Assembly (NCBI GenBank): GCA_029565395.1
Contig: JAKQOG010000078.1
Span: 1 to 64,000, forward strand
Reading direction: 5' to 3'
DNA from: Candidatus Hydrogenedentota bacterium
Lineage (GTDB): Bacteria; Hydrogenedentota; Hydrogenedentia; Hydrogenedentales; CAILVY01
Length of the DNA stretch: 64,000 bases
Part shown: positions 38,169 through 49,284 of the stretch, piece by piece
Layout of the letters: each line of letters opens with the position of its first letter
How positions within the stretch are numbered: the stretch's first letter is position 1
Made by a program: the position numbers and the translations under genes
Notes under the pieces: generated by a model
The model's database searches: none
Told to the model about the DNA's origin: nothing
Seen by the model: the letters and a program-made list of their open reading frames with translations, nothing else

Positions 38169-39221
38169 ATGAGAATATCAGGATTGTACATACTCTTGCC
38201 GATGGTGATAGGTTGGTTAGTGTTGGCTTGTTCAACTACATACGCGGAGGCGAAGTTAGAGTGGATGGTGAAGGCCTATGGGGATGATCAGCACAATGCC
38301 TTTACGGACCTCATCCAGTGGGGCGGCGTGTATTATCTGTGTTTCCGGCATGGCGCGGCGCATGGCTCCATGGACGGCGAGATCCGCGTGATGCGCAGCA
38401 TGGATCTGAAAACGTGGGCGCCTTGCGCCACGTTGGATACGCTGGGGGATGATCGCGATCCGCATTTCGTGGCGGATGGGTCAGCGCTGTATTGCTATTT
38501 CGGCACATGGGACCTTGTGCATCAGGAAGGCTCCGCCTTATTGGATCGCGGGCGGGTCCGCTCGTATTTTGCGCGTACGGAAGACGGCAAGAAATGGTCC
38601 AAGGTACAGGCGGTCTATGAACCGGGCTGGTGGCTGTGGCGCGTGCGCTATCATGATGGAAATTTCTATAGCGCGGCCTACACCGCGGTGCGGCCCAAAC
38701 CTCCGGCGCGCGAAACCCGGCTGGTGCGCTCGAAAGATGGATTGCACTGGGAACTGGTCAGCACGGTCACGAAAGAGCGCATGGCCGGGGAGGCGGATCT
38801 GGAATTCCTGAAAGACGGCGGCATCCGGCTGTTGACCCGCACCGGCGAAAAGCCAGGAAACGCTTATTGGTACCGGAGCAATGCCGCGATGACGGACTGG
38901 ACCGAATCCGATGCCAAAGTGCTGGTTCATGCGCCAGTATTCGGATTCTGGCAGGACATCTGTTTCGCCGGCGGACGCGCCAAGGCGGAAGACGGGTATG
39001 TCACCAAGTTCTGGCAGGTTTCCGGTGATGCGCTGGAAGAAATCATCACCCTGCCAAGCAAAGGGGACACTTCGTACCCCGGTCTGATCGCCGTGCCGCC
39101 CGAGGGCGATAACGGCCCCGCGCTTATCGTAAGCTGGTACTCCCAACACGAAAGCGGAACCAACAAAAACCAGGCCGCGGTATATGTCGGCCGCGTCGCG
39201 CTTCCACTGGCACAGAAATAG
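38169..39221 (+). CDS. Secreted sialidase-like/BNR beta-propeller hydrolase
   Basis: Signal peptide; MRSMDLKTWAPCATL, ARTEDGKKWSKVQAVYE, VRSKDGLHWELV repeated propeller motifs; start ATG 38169. Confidence 0.6.
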   Translation: MRISGLYILLPMVIGWLVLACSTTYAEAKLEWMVKAYGDDQHNAFTDLIQWGGVYYLCFRHGAAHGSMDGEIRVMRSMDLKTWAPCATLDTLGDDRDPHFVADGSALYCYFGTWDLVHQEGSALLDRGRVRSYFARTEDGKKWSKVQAVYEPGWWLWRVRYHDGNFYSAAYTAVRPKPPARETRLVRSKDGLHWELVSTVTKERMAGEADLEFLKDGGIRLLTRTGEKPGNAYWYRSNAAMTDWTESDAKVLVHAPVFGFWQDICFAGGRAKAEDGYVTKFWQVSGDALEEIITLPSKGDTSYPGLIAVPPEGDNGPALIVSWYSQHESGTNKNQAAVYVGRVALPLAQK

Positions 39222-39245
39222 CCTTTGTAATTTTTCAAGGACAAA

Positions 39246-40517
39246 ATGATGACTATTTCATTATCATTTCTTATTTTGCTATTCGCTGCGGCAGAACCTA
39301 TACAGCAAACAGACGATAGCTCTCTACTCTTATCAAGATCTTGCGATAAATATAGTTCCGATTTTGGCAGGGTGTGTCCCTCTTTTCTAAAAATAGAAAA
39401 TGAACGGCCCTTGGTTATAACGAGTGATAATTTTAATGGCGATGTCACTGTTCAGGAAATTTCGGAGACAACAATACGCCCCTTGGGAAAACTGGTGAGA
39501 CCGTCTGACGTCGATGCTATTTTTCGATGGTGGAGTTCGTTTGTAATTGATAACACTCCGTATTTTGCCACATTTGTTAATCAGTTATCACATAAGGATG
39601 GAAGCGCCAAAATTCGTGTATTTACCATGTCCCTGGAATCAGGCTACCTGAGTGAAGTCGCATCCTTTAATGTCCCCCTGCCAAAAGACAAATACAAGGG
39701 CTTCGGATCAACAGAAACATTTTGTGTGAAAGATGTCGTTCCCGTTGGTAATGCCACTTACATGGCATTAGGGACCTATTATGAAATCCATTGGCGCCCA
39801 CTAGGGTTTTTAAGCGGAGAACATCCTGTCTTTAACAAGGTATTTTCGGTCCTATTAAATTCACGAACTGGCCTTTATCCGAAATTCGTGGCAGAAGAAG
39901 GCCGATTCAGCATTCTATCAATGAATTTTGAATGTGATCTGACGAATAGAATGATTTACGCCGCGTGGGTTCATGATCCATCCCGTGTTGGCGTTAAAAC
40001 AAAGTTTGCTCAAACCGTGTGTTATAGCAAAAGCATTGTTGACGGGACTTGGACAAGTCCTACAAATGTATTTACTTCTGAAAAATCATTAAATGATCAA
40101 ATACGCACTATCCAAAACCTTCAAAATAAGAATGAGCAGTATATTATTTTCTCCACCGAAGACAACAAGTTATATGTATGGCGATCAGAAGGAAGGGAGT
40201 GGAAACAAGCATCTGTCTTGGAAAACATACCATGGTCAAGATCCGTGACTAGGCGTGATTATTGGAAGGATTTTAAAGCCACTATTACGAATGATGGCAT
40301 GCTTTGTTTGTGTCTCGCAACAAATGATGGCATTTTACTCCGAATATTCTATGATGGTCTATGGGAATGTGCTTCTTTGCTCTTCCGTCCACCCTCTGGC
40401 CCAAGTCTTGCAGATTTTAAAATTACTAATGACGGCATAGCGGATATTCTTTATATCAATAAGCAATCTGGTGATCTGACATGCTATTATCGCCGTGTTT
40501 GCCTTCCCAACTCATAA
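39246..40517 (+). CDS. Secreted protein of unknown function, possibly beta-propeller
   Basis: 423 aa ORF with N-terminal hydrophobic segment; AT-rich compared with its neighbours; no family recognised. Confidence 0.6.
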   Translation: MMTISLSFLILLFAAAEPIQQTDDSSLLLSRSCDKYSSDFGRVCPSFLKIENERPLVITSDNFNGDVTVQEISETTIRPLGKLVRPSDVDAIFRWWSSFVIDNTPYFATFVNQLSHKDGSAKIRVFTMSLESGYLSEVASFNVPLPKDKYKGFGSTETFCVKDVVPVGNATYMALGTYYEIHWRPLGFLSGEHPVFNKVFSVLLNSRTGLYPKFVAEEGRFSILSMNFECDLTNRMIYAAWVHDPSRVGVKTKFAQTVCYSKSIVDGTWTSPTNVFTSEKSLNDQIRTIQNLQNKNEQYIIFSTEDNKLYVWRSEGREWKQASVLENIPWSRSVTRRDYWKDFKATITNDGMLCLCLATNDGILLRIFYDGLWECASLLFRPPSGPSLADFKITNDGIADILYINKQSGDLTCYYRRVCLPNS

Positions 40518-40762
40518 TACTCCTTTATTTTGATGATTTCGGACACGGCCAGTGAAACCACCAGTGCTGCTGCCTTGCCCAAACAGGACATCCTTCTTAT
40601 TCTCCCCTGAACATCAGGTGTCATGAATCGCCAATATTTCGGACCCGGATCCCGTTTCCCGGACCCCGGTCTTCTCCGGGAGGCGCCGATTGGCTCAACG
40701 CGAGGGCGATTCTTTATACTAGGTGTGTTTTCTGGGGCTAATAGCCGGAAGGATAGAAGTTC

Positions 40763-42568
40763 ATGATGAAAAAGAAGAGTGTACCTTTGCGGAGTCAGTT
40801 GAAGGCGGTGGATACGTGGGATTTGACGCGGATGTTCCCAGCGGATGGTTCGTGGGAGCTTGGCTATAAAAAGTTGGAGGGCATGATCCCGGTGTTTGAC
40901 GAGTTCCGGGGCACGCTGGGGCATTCCGCGAAGCGGTTGCGTGCCTGCTGCGAGTTTGAGGTGAAATTCAACCGTTTGGCGGAGCTTCTGGGGGTGTATG
41001 CGTATCTGAAGTCGTCGGAAGATGTGACCAACAACGTGTATCAGGGGATGCTGGCGCGGTTTTCGTATCTGGCGACGATTGCGGCGGAAAAGGCGAGTTT
41101 TATCGAGCCGGAGATCCAGGCCATTCCGAAAAAGAAGATGGCGGCGTTTCTAGAAAGCCGGGAATTAGCCCCGTACCGCTTTAACCTGGAAAAGCTGATG
41201 CGGTTCCGTCCGCACATCCTCTCCGGGAAGGAAGAGCGGGTGCTGGCGATGCAGGGCGAGGTGGCGGGATCGGCCTCGAAGATCTTCGGGCAGCTTAACG
41301 ATGCGGATTTGAAATTCGGATTCGTGAAAAACGAAGACGGCGTGCAGGTGGAACTGACCCAGAGTTCGTTCCGGAGCCTGCTCGAATCGCCGAAACGCGC
41401 CGTGCGCAAGGAAGCCTTCACCAAGTTTTACACCGAGTATGCGGACCACGCCAACACCATTGCGGCGACCCTGAGTTCATCGGTGCTGCAAGATGTGTAT
41501 CACGCGCGGGTCCGTAATTTCTCTTCGGCGCGTGCCGGGGCATTGTTCGGTGAAAAAGTGCCGGATGCAGTATATGACAGTCTGATCGAGGCCGTGCATG
41601 CGAACCTGGACACGGTGTACCGCTATCTGGCATTGCGGAAGCGGGCGTTGCGCGTGGATGCGCTGCACGCCTACGACACTTATGTGCCGATTATTCCGGA
41701 GGGGAAAGTGAATATCCCCTATGCCAAGGCGGTGGACACCATTTGTAGCGCGTTGTCGCCGCTGGGCCCGGACTACATGCGCACCTTGCGCGCGGGGTTG
41801 CTGACGGGCCGCTGGGTGGACCGGTATGAGAACCGGGGCAAGCGCAGCGGGGCGTTTAGCTACGGCTGCTACGACAGCCCGCCGTATATTTTGATGAATT
41901 ATAAGCCGGAGGTGCAGGACAGCATGTTCACGCTCGCACACGAGGCGGGACACTCAATGCACTCGTTTTACAGCGCCAAGGCCCAACCTTATCACTACAG
42001 TCATTACACGATTTTCGTGGCGGAGGTGGCATCCACGTTCAATGAGCAATTGCTCAACGCCCATTTGCTGGATCGGGTAAAGGATAAAAAGGATCGTGCA
42101 CGCCTGATCAACCGCGAGATCGATGAGATTCGCGGGACCATCATCCGCCAGACCATGTTTGCAGAGTACGAGAAAATTATTCATGCCATGGGTGAGCAGG
42201 GCGAACCGCTGACCCTGGAAAGCCTGCGCGGGGAATATATGAAGCTCTTGCAGACCTATTTCGGGACGGCCATGGTGTTGGATCCCAATCTGGACCTGGA
42301 AGGCTTGCGCATTCCGCATTTCTATCATGCGTTCTATGTGTATAAATACGCCACGGGACTCTCGGCCGCGATTGCATTGTCGCAAGCGGTATTGCACGGC
42401 GGCACGCGCGAACGGGATCGCTATCTGGCCTTCCTGAAGAGCGGCGGGTCGAAATACCCGCTGGATCAACTCCGTGCGGCGGGGGTGGACCTGGAAAAAC
42501 CGGAACCGGTGGCAAATGCCATGGCGCACTTCAAGGCGCTGGTGGAAGAATTGGAAACTCTGGTGTAA
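40763..42568 (+). CDS. pepF: Oligoendopeptidase F (M3B)
   Basis: Zinc motif FTLAHEAGHSMHSFYSAKAQPYHYSHYTIFVAEVASTFNEQLL. Confidence 0.93.
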   Translation: MMKKKSVPLRSQLKAVDTWDLTRMFPADGSWELGYKKLEGMIPVFDEFRGTLGHSAKRLRACCEFEVKFNRLAELLGVYAYLKSSEDVTNNVYQGMLARFSYLATIAAEKASFIEPEIQAIPKKKMAAFLESRELAPYRFNLEKLMRFRPHILSGKEERVLAMQGEVAGSASKIFGQLNDADLKFGFVKNEDGVQVELTQSSFRSLLESPKRAVRKEAFTKFYTEYADHANTIAATLSSSVLQDVYHARVRNFSSARAGALFGEKVPDAVYDSLIEAVHANLDTVYRYLALRKRALRVDALHAYDTYVPIIPEGKVNIPYAKAVDTICSALSPLGPDYMRTLRAGLLTGRWVDRYENRGKRSGAFSYGCYDSPPYILMNYKPEVQDSMFTLAHEAGHSMHSFYSAKAQPYHYSHYTIFVAEVASTFNEQLLNAHLLDRVKDKKDRARLINREIDEIRGTIIRQTMFAEYEKIIHAMGEQGEPLTLESLRGEYMKLLQTYFGTAMVLDPNLDLEGLRIPHFYHAFYVYKYATGLSAAIALSQAVLHGGTRERDRYLAFLKSGGSKYPLDQLRAAGVDLEKPEPVANAMAHFKALVEELETLV

Positions 42569-42765
42569 GGATTAAGTTATCGGCGGGCATACACAGGCAC
42601 GGCAGGGATCCTGGATTCAACGTGGACGTTGCCGAAGTGGAATCTTCGTTCCGCCTGGAAGCCAAGTTGCCCCAGGATGGGCGAAATATGATAGCATTTC
42701 TTGAAACTGGGGATTGCAGTAGACCATGGGTGAGAATGGACGATAAAAAAGGAGTTTATTTTGAG

Positions 42766-44310
42766 ATGCGCATAATCATTTCCTTGATGATCCTGCTGGG
42801 AATAGCATTTCCATCGGCAAGTCAGCAGGAGGCGGCAAACGCCTTGGATTCTTTAACCCGGCAGCAGCAGTATGAAGCGCGGCGCAACAGCAGTTCGAAC
42901 GAGGATCTCGCGCGCAACGGCGATGCCCGGAGCATTGACGCGGGCGCTACATTGGTGCTGATGGATGAAGACGGACCGGGTGTTATCACCCACTTCTGGA
43001 ACACGGTCGGTTCGGAAGATCCCTTTGTAGGGCAGTCGTTGGTGTTACGCGTATATTACGATGGCAACGCAAAACCCAGTGTCGAGTCGCCCCTGGGCGA
43101 TTTCTTCGGGGTGGGGCATGCCGCCGGCAAGGACTACACTTCGCTTCCGGTGACGGTATCTTCCCGCGGGCGGAGCAGGGTTTGTTACTGGCGCATGCCG
43201 TTCCGGCAGCATATCAAAGTCACCGTAACCAACGAATCAACAACGCAGAAGCTGGATTCGTTTTACTATTACCTTGATTGGCAAAAGCATGATAGCTTGC
43301 CGGAAGATACGGCGTATTTCCACGCCCGGTATAAGCAGGCCATGCCCGCGCAACCGGGCCGCTATGTGATATTGGATACGAAAGGGCGGGGGCATTACGC
43401 GGGCACGGTATATTCGGTGTTTCAACTGGAAACGGGCTGGTTCGGCGAGGGGGATGATTTCTTTTTCATTGATGGCGCGGAGTTGCCGCAATTGCGCGGG
43501 ACCGGCACGGAGGATTATTTCAACGATGCATGGGGCTTCCGGGAATTTGCCGCGCCCTATCATGGGGTGACGTTGTATGAAGGCGTGCTGACCGGCGACC
43601 GGGTGAGCGCCTACCGCTGGCACATCCAGGATCCGATTCCGTTCAAGGAATCCCTTCGATTGGAAATTGAACATCGGGGAAGCATTTACAATGAAAAAGG
43701 CACGTTGGTCACCATGGAAGCGGGGAATTTTGAAGAGCGTCCGGACTGGATCAGCTCTGTCGCCTTCTGGTACCAGTATCCACCCGCCGTTGTCGAAGAG
43801 CCCATGCCGCCCTTGGAAGAACGGTTACCGCCTTACCGGGTGATTATGGGGTCAGAACTTAAATTCCGCGCCGATCCGCCGATTCTGGTGATGCCGCTGG
43901 GCCACTTTGTGGGATATGTGCCCAACGCCAAGGAGGCCAGTATCGAATTCGATATAGACATAGAGAAAGATGGCCGATACCGCATGGATGGCGCATTTAT
44001 CGCCAGCCTGATGTCGGGCGTTTACCAGCCATATCTGGACGGCAAGAAAATCGGCGGGCCGATCGACTTTGTCATTCCGAATTTCGATCCGCTCTGGGTG
44101 CGTCTGGACACGCATGATCTCACTGCGGGGACACATGTTCTCCGATTTGAAAGCGCGAAAGAAGATTCTCCCAATATGCGTGACATCGGGTTTAAATTTA
44201 ACGCATTTGGATTGGCGGCAATCACCCTGTTGCGGCTGGACGACATGGAAGGCTATCAACAGGTCTTGCGGCAATTGCTGGAGAAGAAAAATACCCCGGC
44301 CACCCCATGA
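42766..44310 (+). CDS. DUF2961 secreted glycan-active protein
   Basis: DEDGPGVITHFWNT, ESPLGDFFG, LRGTGTEDYFNDAWGFR; start at signal peptide ATG 42766 behind AAGGAG. Confidence 0.85.
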   Translation: MRIIISLMILLGIAFPSASQQEAANALDSLTRQQQYEARRNSSSNEDLARNGDARSIDAGATLVLMDEDGPGVITHFWNTVGSEDPFVGQSLVLRVYYDGNAKPSVESPLGDFFGVGHAAGKDYTSLPVTVSSRGRSRVCYWRMPFRQHIKVTVTNESTTQKLDSFYYYLDWQKHDSLPEDTAYFHARYKQAMPAQPGRYVILDTKGRGHYAGTVYSVFQLETGWFGEGDDFFFIDGAELPQLRGTGTEDYFNDAWGFREFAAPYHGVTLYEGVLTGDRVSAYRWHIQDPIPFKESLRLEIEHRGSIYNEKGTLVTMEAGNFEERPDWISSVAFWYQYPPAVVEEPMPPLEERLPPYRVIMGSELKFRADPPILVMPLGHFVGYVPNAKEASIEFDIDIEKDGRYRMDGAFIASLMSGVYQPYLDGKKIGGPIDFVIPNFDPLWVRLDTHDLTAGTHVLRFESAKEDSPNMRDIGFKFNAFGLAAITLLRLDDMEGYQQVLRQLLEKKNTPATP

Positions 44311-45329
44311 AGACGGAAGAACTCAACTACGATTTGCCGGAATCGCTTATTGCGCAACATCCCGCGGCCCCCAGAGATGCCGCGCGCCTGTTGGTGCTGG
44401 ATCGTCAGACCAAAACGATGCAAAGCGATGTTTTCCGGAATGTGGCGCGTTATTTGAAGCGGGGGGATTGCATGGTGTTGAATGACACCCGCGTGATTCG
44501 AGCGCGGCTGATCGGCCACAAACCAACCGGGGCGAGGATCGAGATTTTCCTCCTGCATGAAGAAGCGCCTGGAATATGGACCGCGCTGGTCCGGCCTTCC
44601 GCCAAAGTTAAACCCGGCTCCACCGTGTTGTTAACTGAAAATGTGGCGGCCCATATCGAGGATATCCTGGAGGAGGGCCGCCGCCGCGTGCGTTTCGACC
44701 GTCCGGATGTGCTGAGCCTGTTTGAGGATGCCGGACAGATCCCCCTGCCGCCCTATATCCACCGCGAAACGTCCGAAGCGCGGGATGCCGAGTGTTACCA
44801 GACCATCTATGCCGCGCATCCGGGGGCCGTGGCGGCGCCCACGGCTGGCTTGCATTTTACGGAAAATGTGTTCGCTTCTTTGGATGCGGCGGGTGTGCGG
44901 CGCGCCAAGATAACCCTGCACGTGGGATACGGCACCTTCAAGCCCATAACGGCCGACACCCTCGAAGCGCACAAGGTGGATCCCGAAGAATTTACGCTGC
45001 CGGAAGCCTCGGCCGCTTTATTAAATGAAACGCGCGCTCAAGGGGGCCGCATCGTGGCGGTTGGCACCACTGCGGCGCGGGTATTGGAAACGCAGTGCCA
45101 TAATGGGAAATTTACGGCGTGCGGCGGCATCACCAACACCTGCATTTATCCGCCCTACGCCTTCCAGGGGGTGGATATCCTTCAAACCAATTTCCATCTG
45201 CCGCGATCCAGCCTGCTCGCGCTGGTCTGTGCTTTCGCCGGCACGGAATTCGTTCTTGAGGCTTACCGATACGCCATCCGGGAGAAATTCCGCTTCTATT
45301 CCTACGGCGATGTGATGCTTATCCGGTAA
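44307..45329 (+). CDS. queA: S-adenosylmethionine:tRNA ribosyltransferase-isomerase
   Basis: LNYDLPESLIAQHPAAPRDAARLLVLDR, VLNDTRVIRARL, AAPTAGLHFTENVF; 4-nt overlap with the upstream gene. Confidence 0.95.
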   Translation: MKTEELNYDLPESLIAQHPAAPRDAARLLVLDRQTKTMQSDVFRNVARYLKRGDCMVLNDTRVIRARLIGHKPTGARIEIFLLHEEAPGIWTALVRPSAKVKPGSTVLLTENVAAHIEDILEEGRRRVRFDRPDVLSLFEDAGQIPLPPYIHRETSEARDAECYQTIYAAHPGAVAAPTAGLHFTENVFASLDAAGVRRAKITLHVGYGTFKPITADTLEAHKVDPEEFTLPEASAALLNETRAQGGRIVAVGTTAARVLETQCHNGKFTACGGITNTCIYPPYAFQGVDILQTNFHLPRSSLLALVCAFAGTEFVLEAYRYAIREKFRFYSYGDVMLIR

Positions 45330-45333
45330 AAAA

Positions 45334-45370
45334 CAACAACCATGCATCGTCCCGACACATGGTTGTTGTC
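45334..45370. terminator. Hairpin terminator between convergent genes
   Basis: ACAACAACCATG (45334-45345) / CATGGTTGTTGT (45359-45370), 12-bp perfect stem. Confidence 0.65.
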
Positions 45371-45392
45371 TCGATTTTAAAAACTTGGTTTG

Positions 45393-45890
45393 TTATTTCT
45401 TGGGTTCAGCAGCGGGAGCAGCGGTGCAGGCCGGGGCGGCGGCAGCACATGCGGCTTCTTTCACCGATTCCATTTTTAGGGCTCTATTATTGATTATCGT
45501 GCCCATCACGACAGCTTCCTTGCCCGCCAATTTCTTCACATCGGCTGTCTGCTTGGTTGCGATCCGAAGCTTTTTCCCTTTCAGGTTATCCAACGCTTTG
45601 CCATCTGCGCTCTTAGCGCTGGATACGACGATAAAACACGCTTCTTTTTCTTCGCCCTTCTTGTTCTTAACCACCTTTGTTTCGATCTTGCCGGTCACTT
45701 CACCTTTTACTTGTGTCGAGGGCTTGTTGGCTTTAGCCTGCTTCTTGACCAAGGGTTTGGTCTTGGCGGCCGGATCGGCGGCCTTGGTGGCTTTCGCCGC
45801 GTCGTTTGTGGCCGGCGCCTGTGCATAGGCCCCAAAGGACATGAAAACAGCCAGTGATACTGCCAGTGCGATTACTAACATCTTCTTCAT
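45393..45890 (-). CDS. Small secreted Ala/Lys-rich protein, unknown function
   Basis: 165 aa with clear signal peptide (MKKMLVIALAVSLAVFMSFGAYAQA). Confidence 0.6.
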   Translation of the reverse strand: MKKMLVIALAVSLAVFMSFGAYAQAPATNDAAKATKAADPAAKTKPLVKKQAKANKPSTQVKGEVTGKIETKVVKNKKGEEKEACFIVVSSAKSADGKALDNLKGKKLRIATKQTADVKKLAGKEAVVMGTIINNRALKMESVKEAACAAAAPACTAAPAAEPKK

Positions 45891-46146
45891 GGTCGATTCC
45901 CTTTCCGTTTAAAAATGGTTCGTTGCCATAATAACGCACATTTCCTGTTTTTGGGAGACATATTTCCCAAAGGCGTTACTGCGGCACGTTTAACCCCGGC
46001 GGTCGATAAAAAGTTCCCTCATCCATCCGGAATAGACTAAAATCTTCACCATGAACAGGTTACGGGGGGTGCCGGGAACAGTGTTCTCTGCGCCCAATTC
46101 CGCAGCCTGGTGTAGCGGTGAAGCCCAAGTAAAGAAGGAGTTTGAG

Positions 46147-46953
46147 ATGAAGACAAGGGGTTTTGTGTGTATGGTAAGCAGTGTGGCTTTGGCCGGCATG
46201 ATGGCCTGTTTTGGAAGCGGCTGTGCCCCGGCTGCGCAGCGATTCCATGCAAAAGGAGAACAAACCGTGCTTGATCCGGCATTTTTTCAACACTGTGCGT
46301 TTGTATGTGTGGATTTTCAGGCTGGTGAACGGGGTCCTGCGGTGACCGAGGAAACGGTGCCCGCACTTTGGAAGAAAATGGGGTTCACGGCGGAGGATGT
46401 GAATGCGGCCGTTAATTTCGGATGGGATGTGGCCTATCCCAATGCCGTCAAGGTGACCGAGGCTTGCCGCCGCATGGGTTTAAAGATGATATTTATCCAT
46501 TGGGGGTATCTCTTTGAGGACGGCATGGATCTGGATCCGGACATTTACCGCTCCATGAAGGAAGAACATGGCAATGATTACTCCAAATGGAGCGGATACA
46601 TCGGCCAGCCCGGATCACAACCCGCAAAATGGCTGAATATTCAACCGGGCGAATATGTGATTCCCAAATCGGCGCAGGACGCGTTTACTTCAAGCAATAT
46701 TAACTTTGTGCTGCAGAATCTGGGCATCAAGCATATCGTCTTTATCGGCGGGCATACCGGCGCGTGTCTCGGCAAGACCTCCAAATCCGCAAAAAGGCTG
46801 GGCTATAAAATCCTGTGCGTGGAAGACGCCACGGTCGACGCCCGCGAGTCTGCGCGTCTGAAAAACATTCAGGATGTGAGATATGACTATGTTGTGACCA
46901 CGGAACAATTTCTAGCAAGTGTTGAAGAATATTGCGCGCAAAAGCGACTTTGA
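46147..46953 (+). CDS. Isochorismatase-family cysteine hydrolase with lipoprotein-like N-terminus
   Basis: AFVCVDFQAGERG, KMIFIHWGY, IKHIVFIGGHTGACLGKTSKSAKRLGYKILCVEDAT. Confidence 0.78.
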   Translation: MKTRGFVCMVSSVALAGMMACFGSGCAPAAQRFHAKGEQTVLDPAFFQHCAFVCVDFQAGERGPAVTEETVPALWKKMGFTAEDVNAAVNFGWDVAYPNAVKVTEACRRMGLKMIFIHWGYLFEDGMDLDPDIYRSMKEEHGNDYSKWSGYIGQPGSQPAKWLNIQPGEYVIPKSAQDAFTSSNINFVLQNLGIKHIVFIGGHTGACLGKTSKSAKRLGYKILCVEDATVDARESARLKNIQDVRYDYVVTTEQFLASVEEYCAQKRL

Positions 46954-47565
46954 TGTTGCTTAGCGGCGTAATGGCTTGGCGAGAAATGTTACCGAATGTG
47001 CACGATATGATCGAGAATGAAGAGGCAGCAATATAGTAGTTCACATCTCCAGGTGGGACACTCTTGAATTCCCAACGGTTTAGCAATCCTCACCTTTTGC
47101 GGCTTACCTTTACCTCCCAAGCCGCCATACAGGGTGTGTTGATATCCAAAATCCAGACATAGCGTGGATACAGCGGTCCAGGTAACGACGGATACTGGAG
47201 TTCAAAGCACATTTTTTGTGTGAGTGTGCGACCAAGTGCAACTTGGGAATGAGACAACCGCGCCGGGTCTGCTGCCACCGACATAGCTTCCACATGGATT
47301 TCCCGCTTCGCCAGCCAGATGAATTTTTAGACCACTTTCCGAGTCGCGCTCAAACCACGGGCCTCCAACAAGCACTCTGAGGATTACTTAACGTAAGGAA
47401 CGGGAAACTATCAGAACGAGTCTCTTGGATACACCCTGCAACATATTAAGCTGATATTTCTGGAGGGTCGAGTTCATTTTCCCTTTCTGTGGATATCTTT
47501 TATTGCGTTTAGAAAACGTGTATATTGCGTAGCAACGGAAACATTGAATAGGATTAAGTATAGGT

Positions 47566-49284
47566 ATGTTGGGAGAGCCTTCTCTTACCTCGCCTATACA
47601 AGCCATAAGGGCACTTACTATGCCAAGTCAATACAGTCCGGCACGCAAGACAATCGGCGACCTCTTGTCAATGACAAATCCTCCAATCGTTGTTCCTGAC
47701 TGGCAGCGCAACTTTAGTTGGACAACATCAGAAGTAGAGACATTCTGGCAAGATCTCTTGCGATTTGACCAACTGTATCCAAACGACAATATTAACGATC
47801 AGGAGTATTTTCTCGGTGCGATCGTCATCGTTGACACTGAGCAGGGCAATCTGCTGCTTGATGGACAACAACGCATAGCTACAGCAGCAATTCTGCTTTC
47901 AACCATACGTGATTTTCTGAAACGATATAGTACCGATGCTGCGCAACGACTAAGTTCTCGATACCTTTCGGATTATGATGACGCTACAGAACGCACAATC
48001 TATAAGATTAGCCTAAATCGGTTTGATAGAGACTTCTTCAGGCGAGAAATTCTTGAGTCACGAGAGGCAAATTACACTGCACCTGCCCCCCGGTGTGAAT
48101 CCCATCAGCATATTCGCAAGGCTCGCAGTTTCTTTGAGGCAAAGTTTGATGAAAGATATACACAGATAAACGATCCAAAAGCAGCACAACAATGGTCCTT
48201 GCGTATCCTCAAAGTTTTGACCTCGCATATGTCTGTAGTGGCAGTGATTTCTCAGGATGAAGACAATGCATCGTCAGTATTCGAGACACTTAATGACCGT
48301 GGAATTGGCCTTTCCACCCCTGATTTGCTTCGCAACTTGGTTCTTCGGCGCGCTCAAGAAACCCAATCAGACGAAGTGTTGGACCTTTGGGGAGAAATAT
48401 TGGGAATTCAGAGCGATGCTAAGCTAGACGGCTTCTTTCGCCACTTCTGGATTTCCCGAGAAGGTGATGTAAAGACACGTTCGCTTTATCGTGAGATCAA
48501 GAAGCGCATACTTGAAACGGATTGGTCGAGCCTCGACTTGTCACGGACTCTTCGAAATTCGGCAAAGGTGTACGAAGACATTGTAAATGGCCGTTTTGAT
48601 GATAGCGAGAAGGTCGCCCGTTATTTTGCTGGTGTTGCCGAGCTTGGTGCAAAGGTTCTTTATCCTCCATATCTGAGTATTGTTGAGGCATGCAAGGATA
48701 TGCAGCTCATTGAACAGATGACCTGGGCACTCATGGTCGCGTATGTTCGCCATTCACTAGTTTGCGGAAAGGAAAATAGTCAAATCGAAGATTTTACTTT
48801 TTCCCTCGCCAAACGCGTCCGAGAAAATCCTGTGTCATCGCTTGTCGATGAAATTCGGGAGTTCGCTCCTAGTGATGGACGATTCCGGGAATCGTTCGCA
48901 AGTCTGATTCTAAAGCGTCAGGCTTCGGCAAGGTATTTGTTAAGAGAAATCGAGCAGTCCGAACGAACAACAGAAGAGCTTGATGTAGGGCCTCCTTCGC
49001 GAGTTCATGTCGAACATATCTACCCCCTTACACCTAAAGCCGAGAATCGTTGGGAGCATCATGACAGATTTGTTTCGCGCATTGGGAATTTGACGCTGTT
49101 GTCAAGGCGCCTAAACATAAGTATTCAGAACGGCACATATCAAGAGAAGAAGGATTCTTACATACAGTCCGAGCTCTTGATAACCAAAAAACTGCCTGAA
49201 GAATACGCGGATTGGAATCCTGAGAGTGTTGAGAGTCGCCAGAAAGTACTGGCGGACAAGGCTGTTGATATCTGGAGCTTTTAA
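47566..49284 (+). CDS. DUF262/DUF1524 protein, GmrSD-like (type IV restriction-type) nuclease
   Basis: DUF262: VPDWQRNFSWTTSEVETFWQDLL...YFLGAIVIV...LLLDGQQRIATA; DUF1524 HNH-like: VHVEHIYPLTP...RIGNLTLLSRRLNISIQN; start could be 47566 or 47620. Confidence 0.88.
   Translation: MLGEPSLTSPIQAIRALTMPSQYSPARKTIGDLLSMTNPPIVVPDWQRNFSWTTSEVETFWQDLLRFDQLYPNDNINDQEYFLGAIVIVDTEQGNLLLDGQQRIATAAILLSTIRDFLKRYSTDAAQRLSSRYLSDYDDATERTIYKISLNRFDRDFFRREILESREANYTAPAPRCESHQHIRKARSFFEAKFDERYTQINDPKAAQQWSLRILKVLTSHMSVVAVISQDEDNASSVFETLNDRGIGLSTPDLLRNLVLRRAQETQSDEVLDLWGEILGIQSDAKLDGFFRHFWISREGDVKTRSLYREIKKRILETDWSSLDLSRTLRNSAKVYEDIVNGRFDDSEKVARYFAGVAELGAKVLYPPYLSIVEACKDMQLIEQMTWALMVAYVRHSLVCGKENSQIEDFTFSLAKRVRENPVSSLVDEIREFAPSDGRFRESFASLILKRQASARYLLREIEQSERTTEELDVGPPSRVHVEHIYPLTPKAENRWEHHDRFVSRIGNLTLLSRRLNISIQNGTYQEKKDSYIQSELLITKKLPEEYADWNPESVESRQKVLADKAVDIWSF

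Noticed and set aside
47090-47295. Overlapping 67- and 61-aa minus-strand ORFs upstream of the DUF262 gene
   Set aside because: Two competing frames, no clear RBS or family; treated as non-coding.
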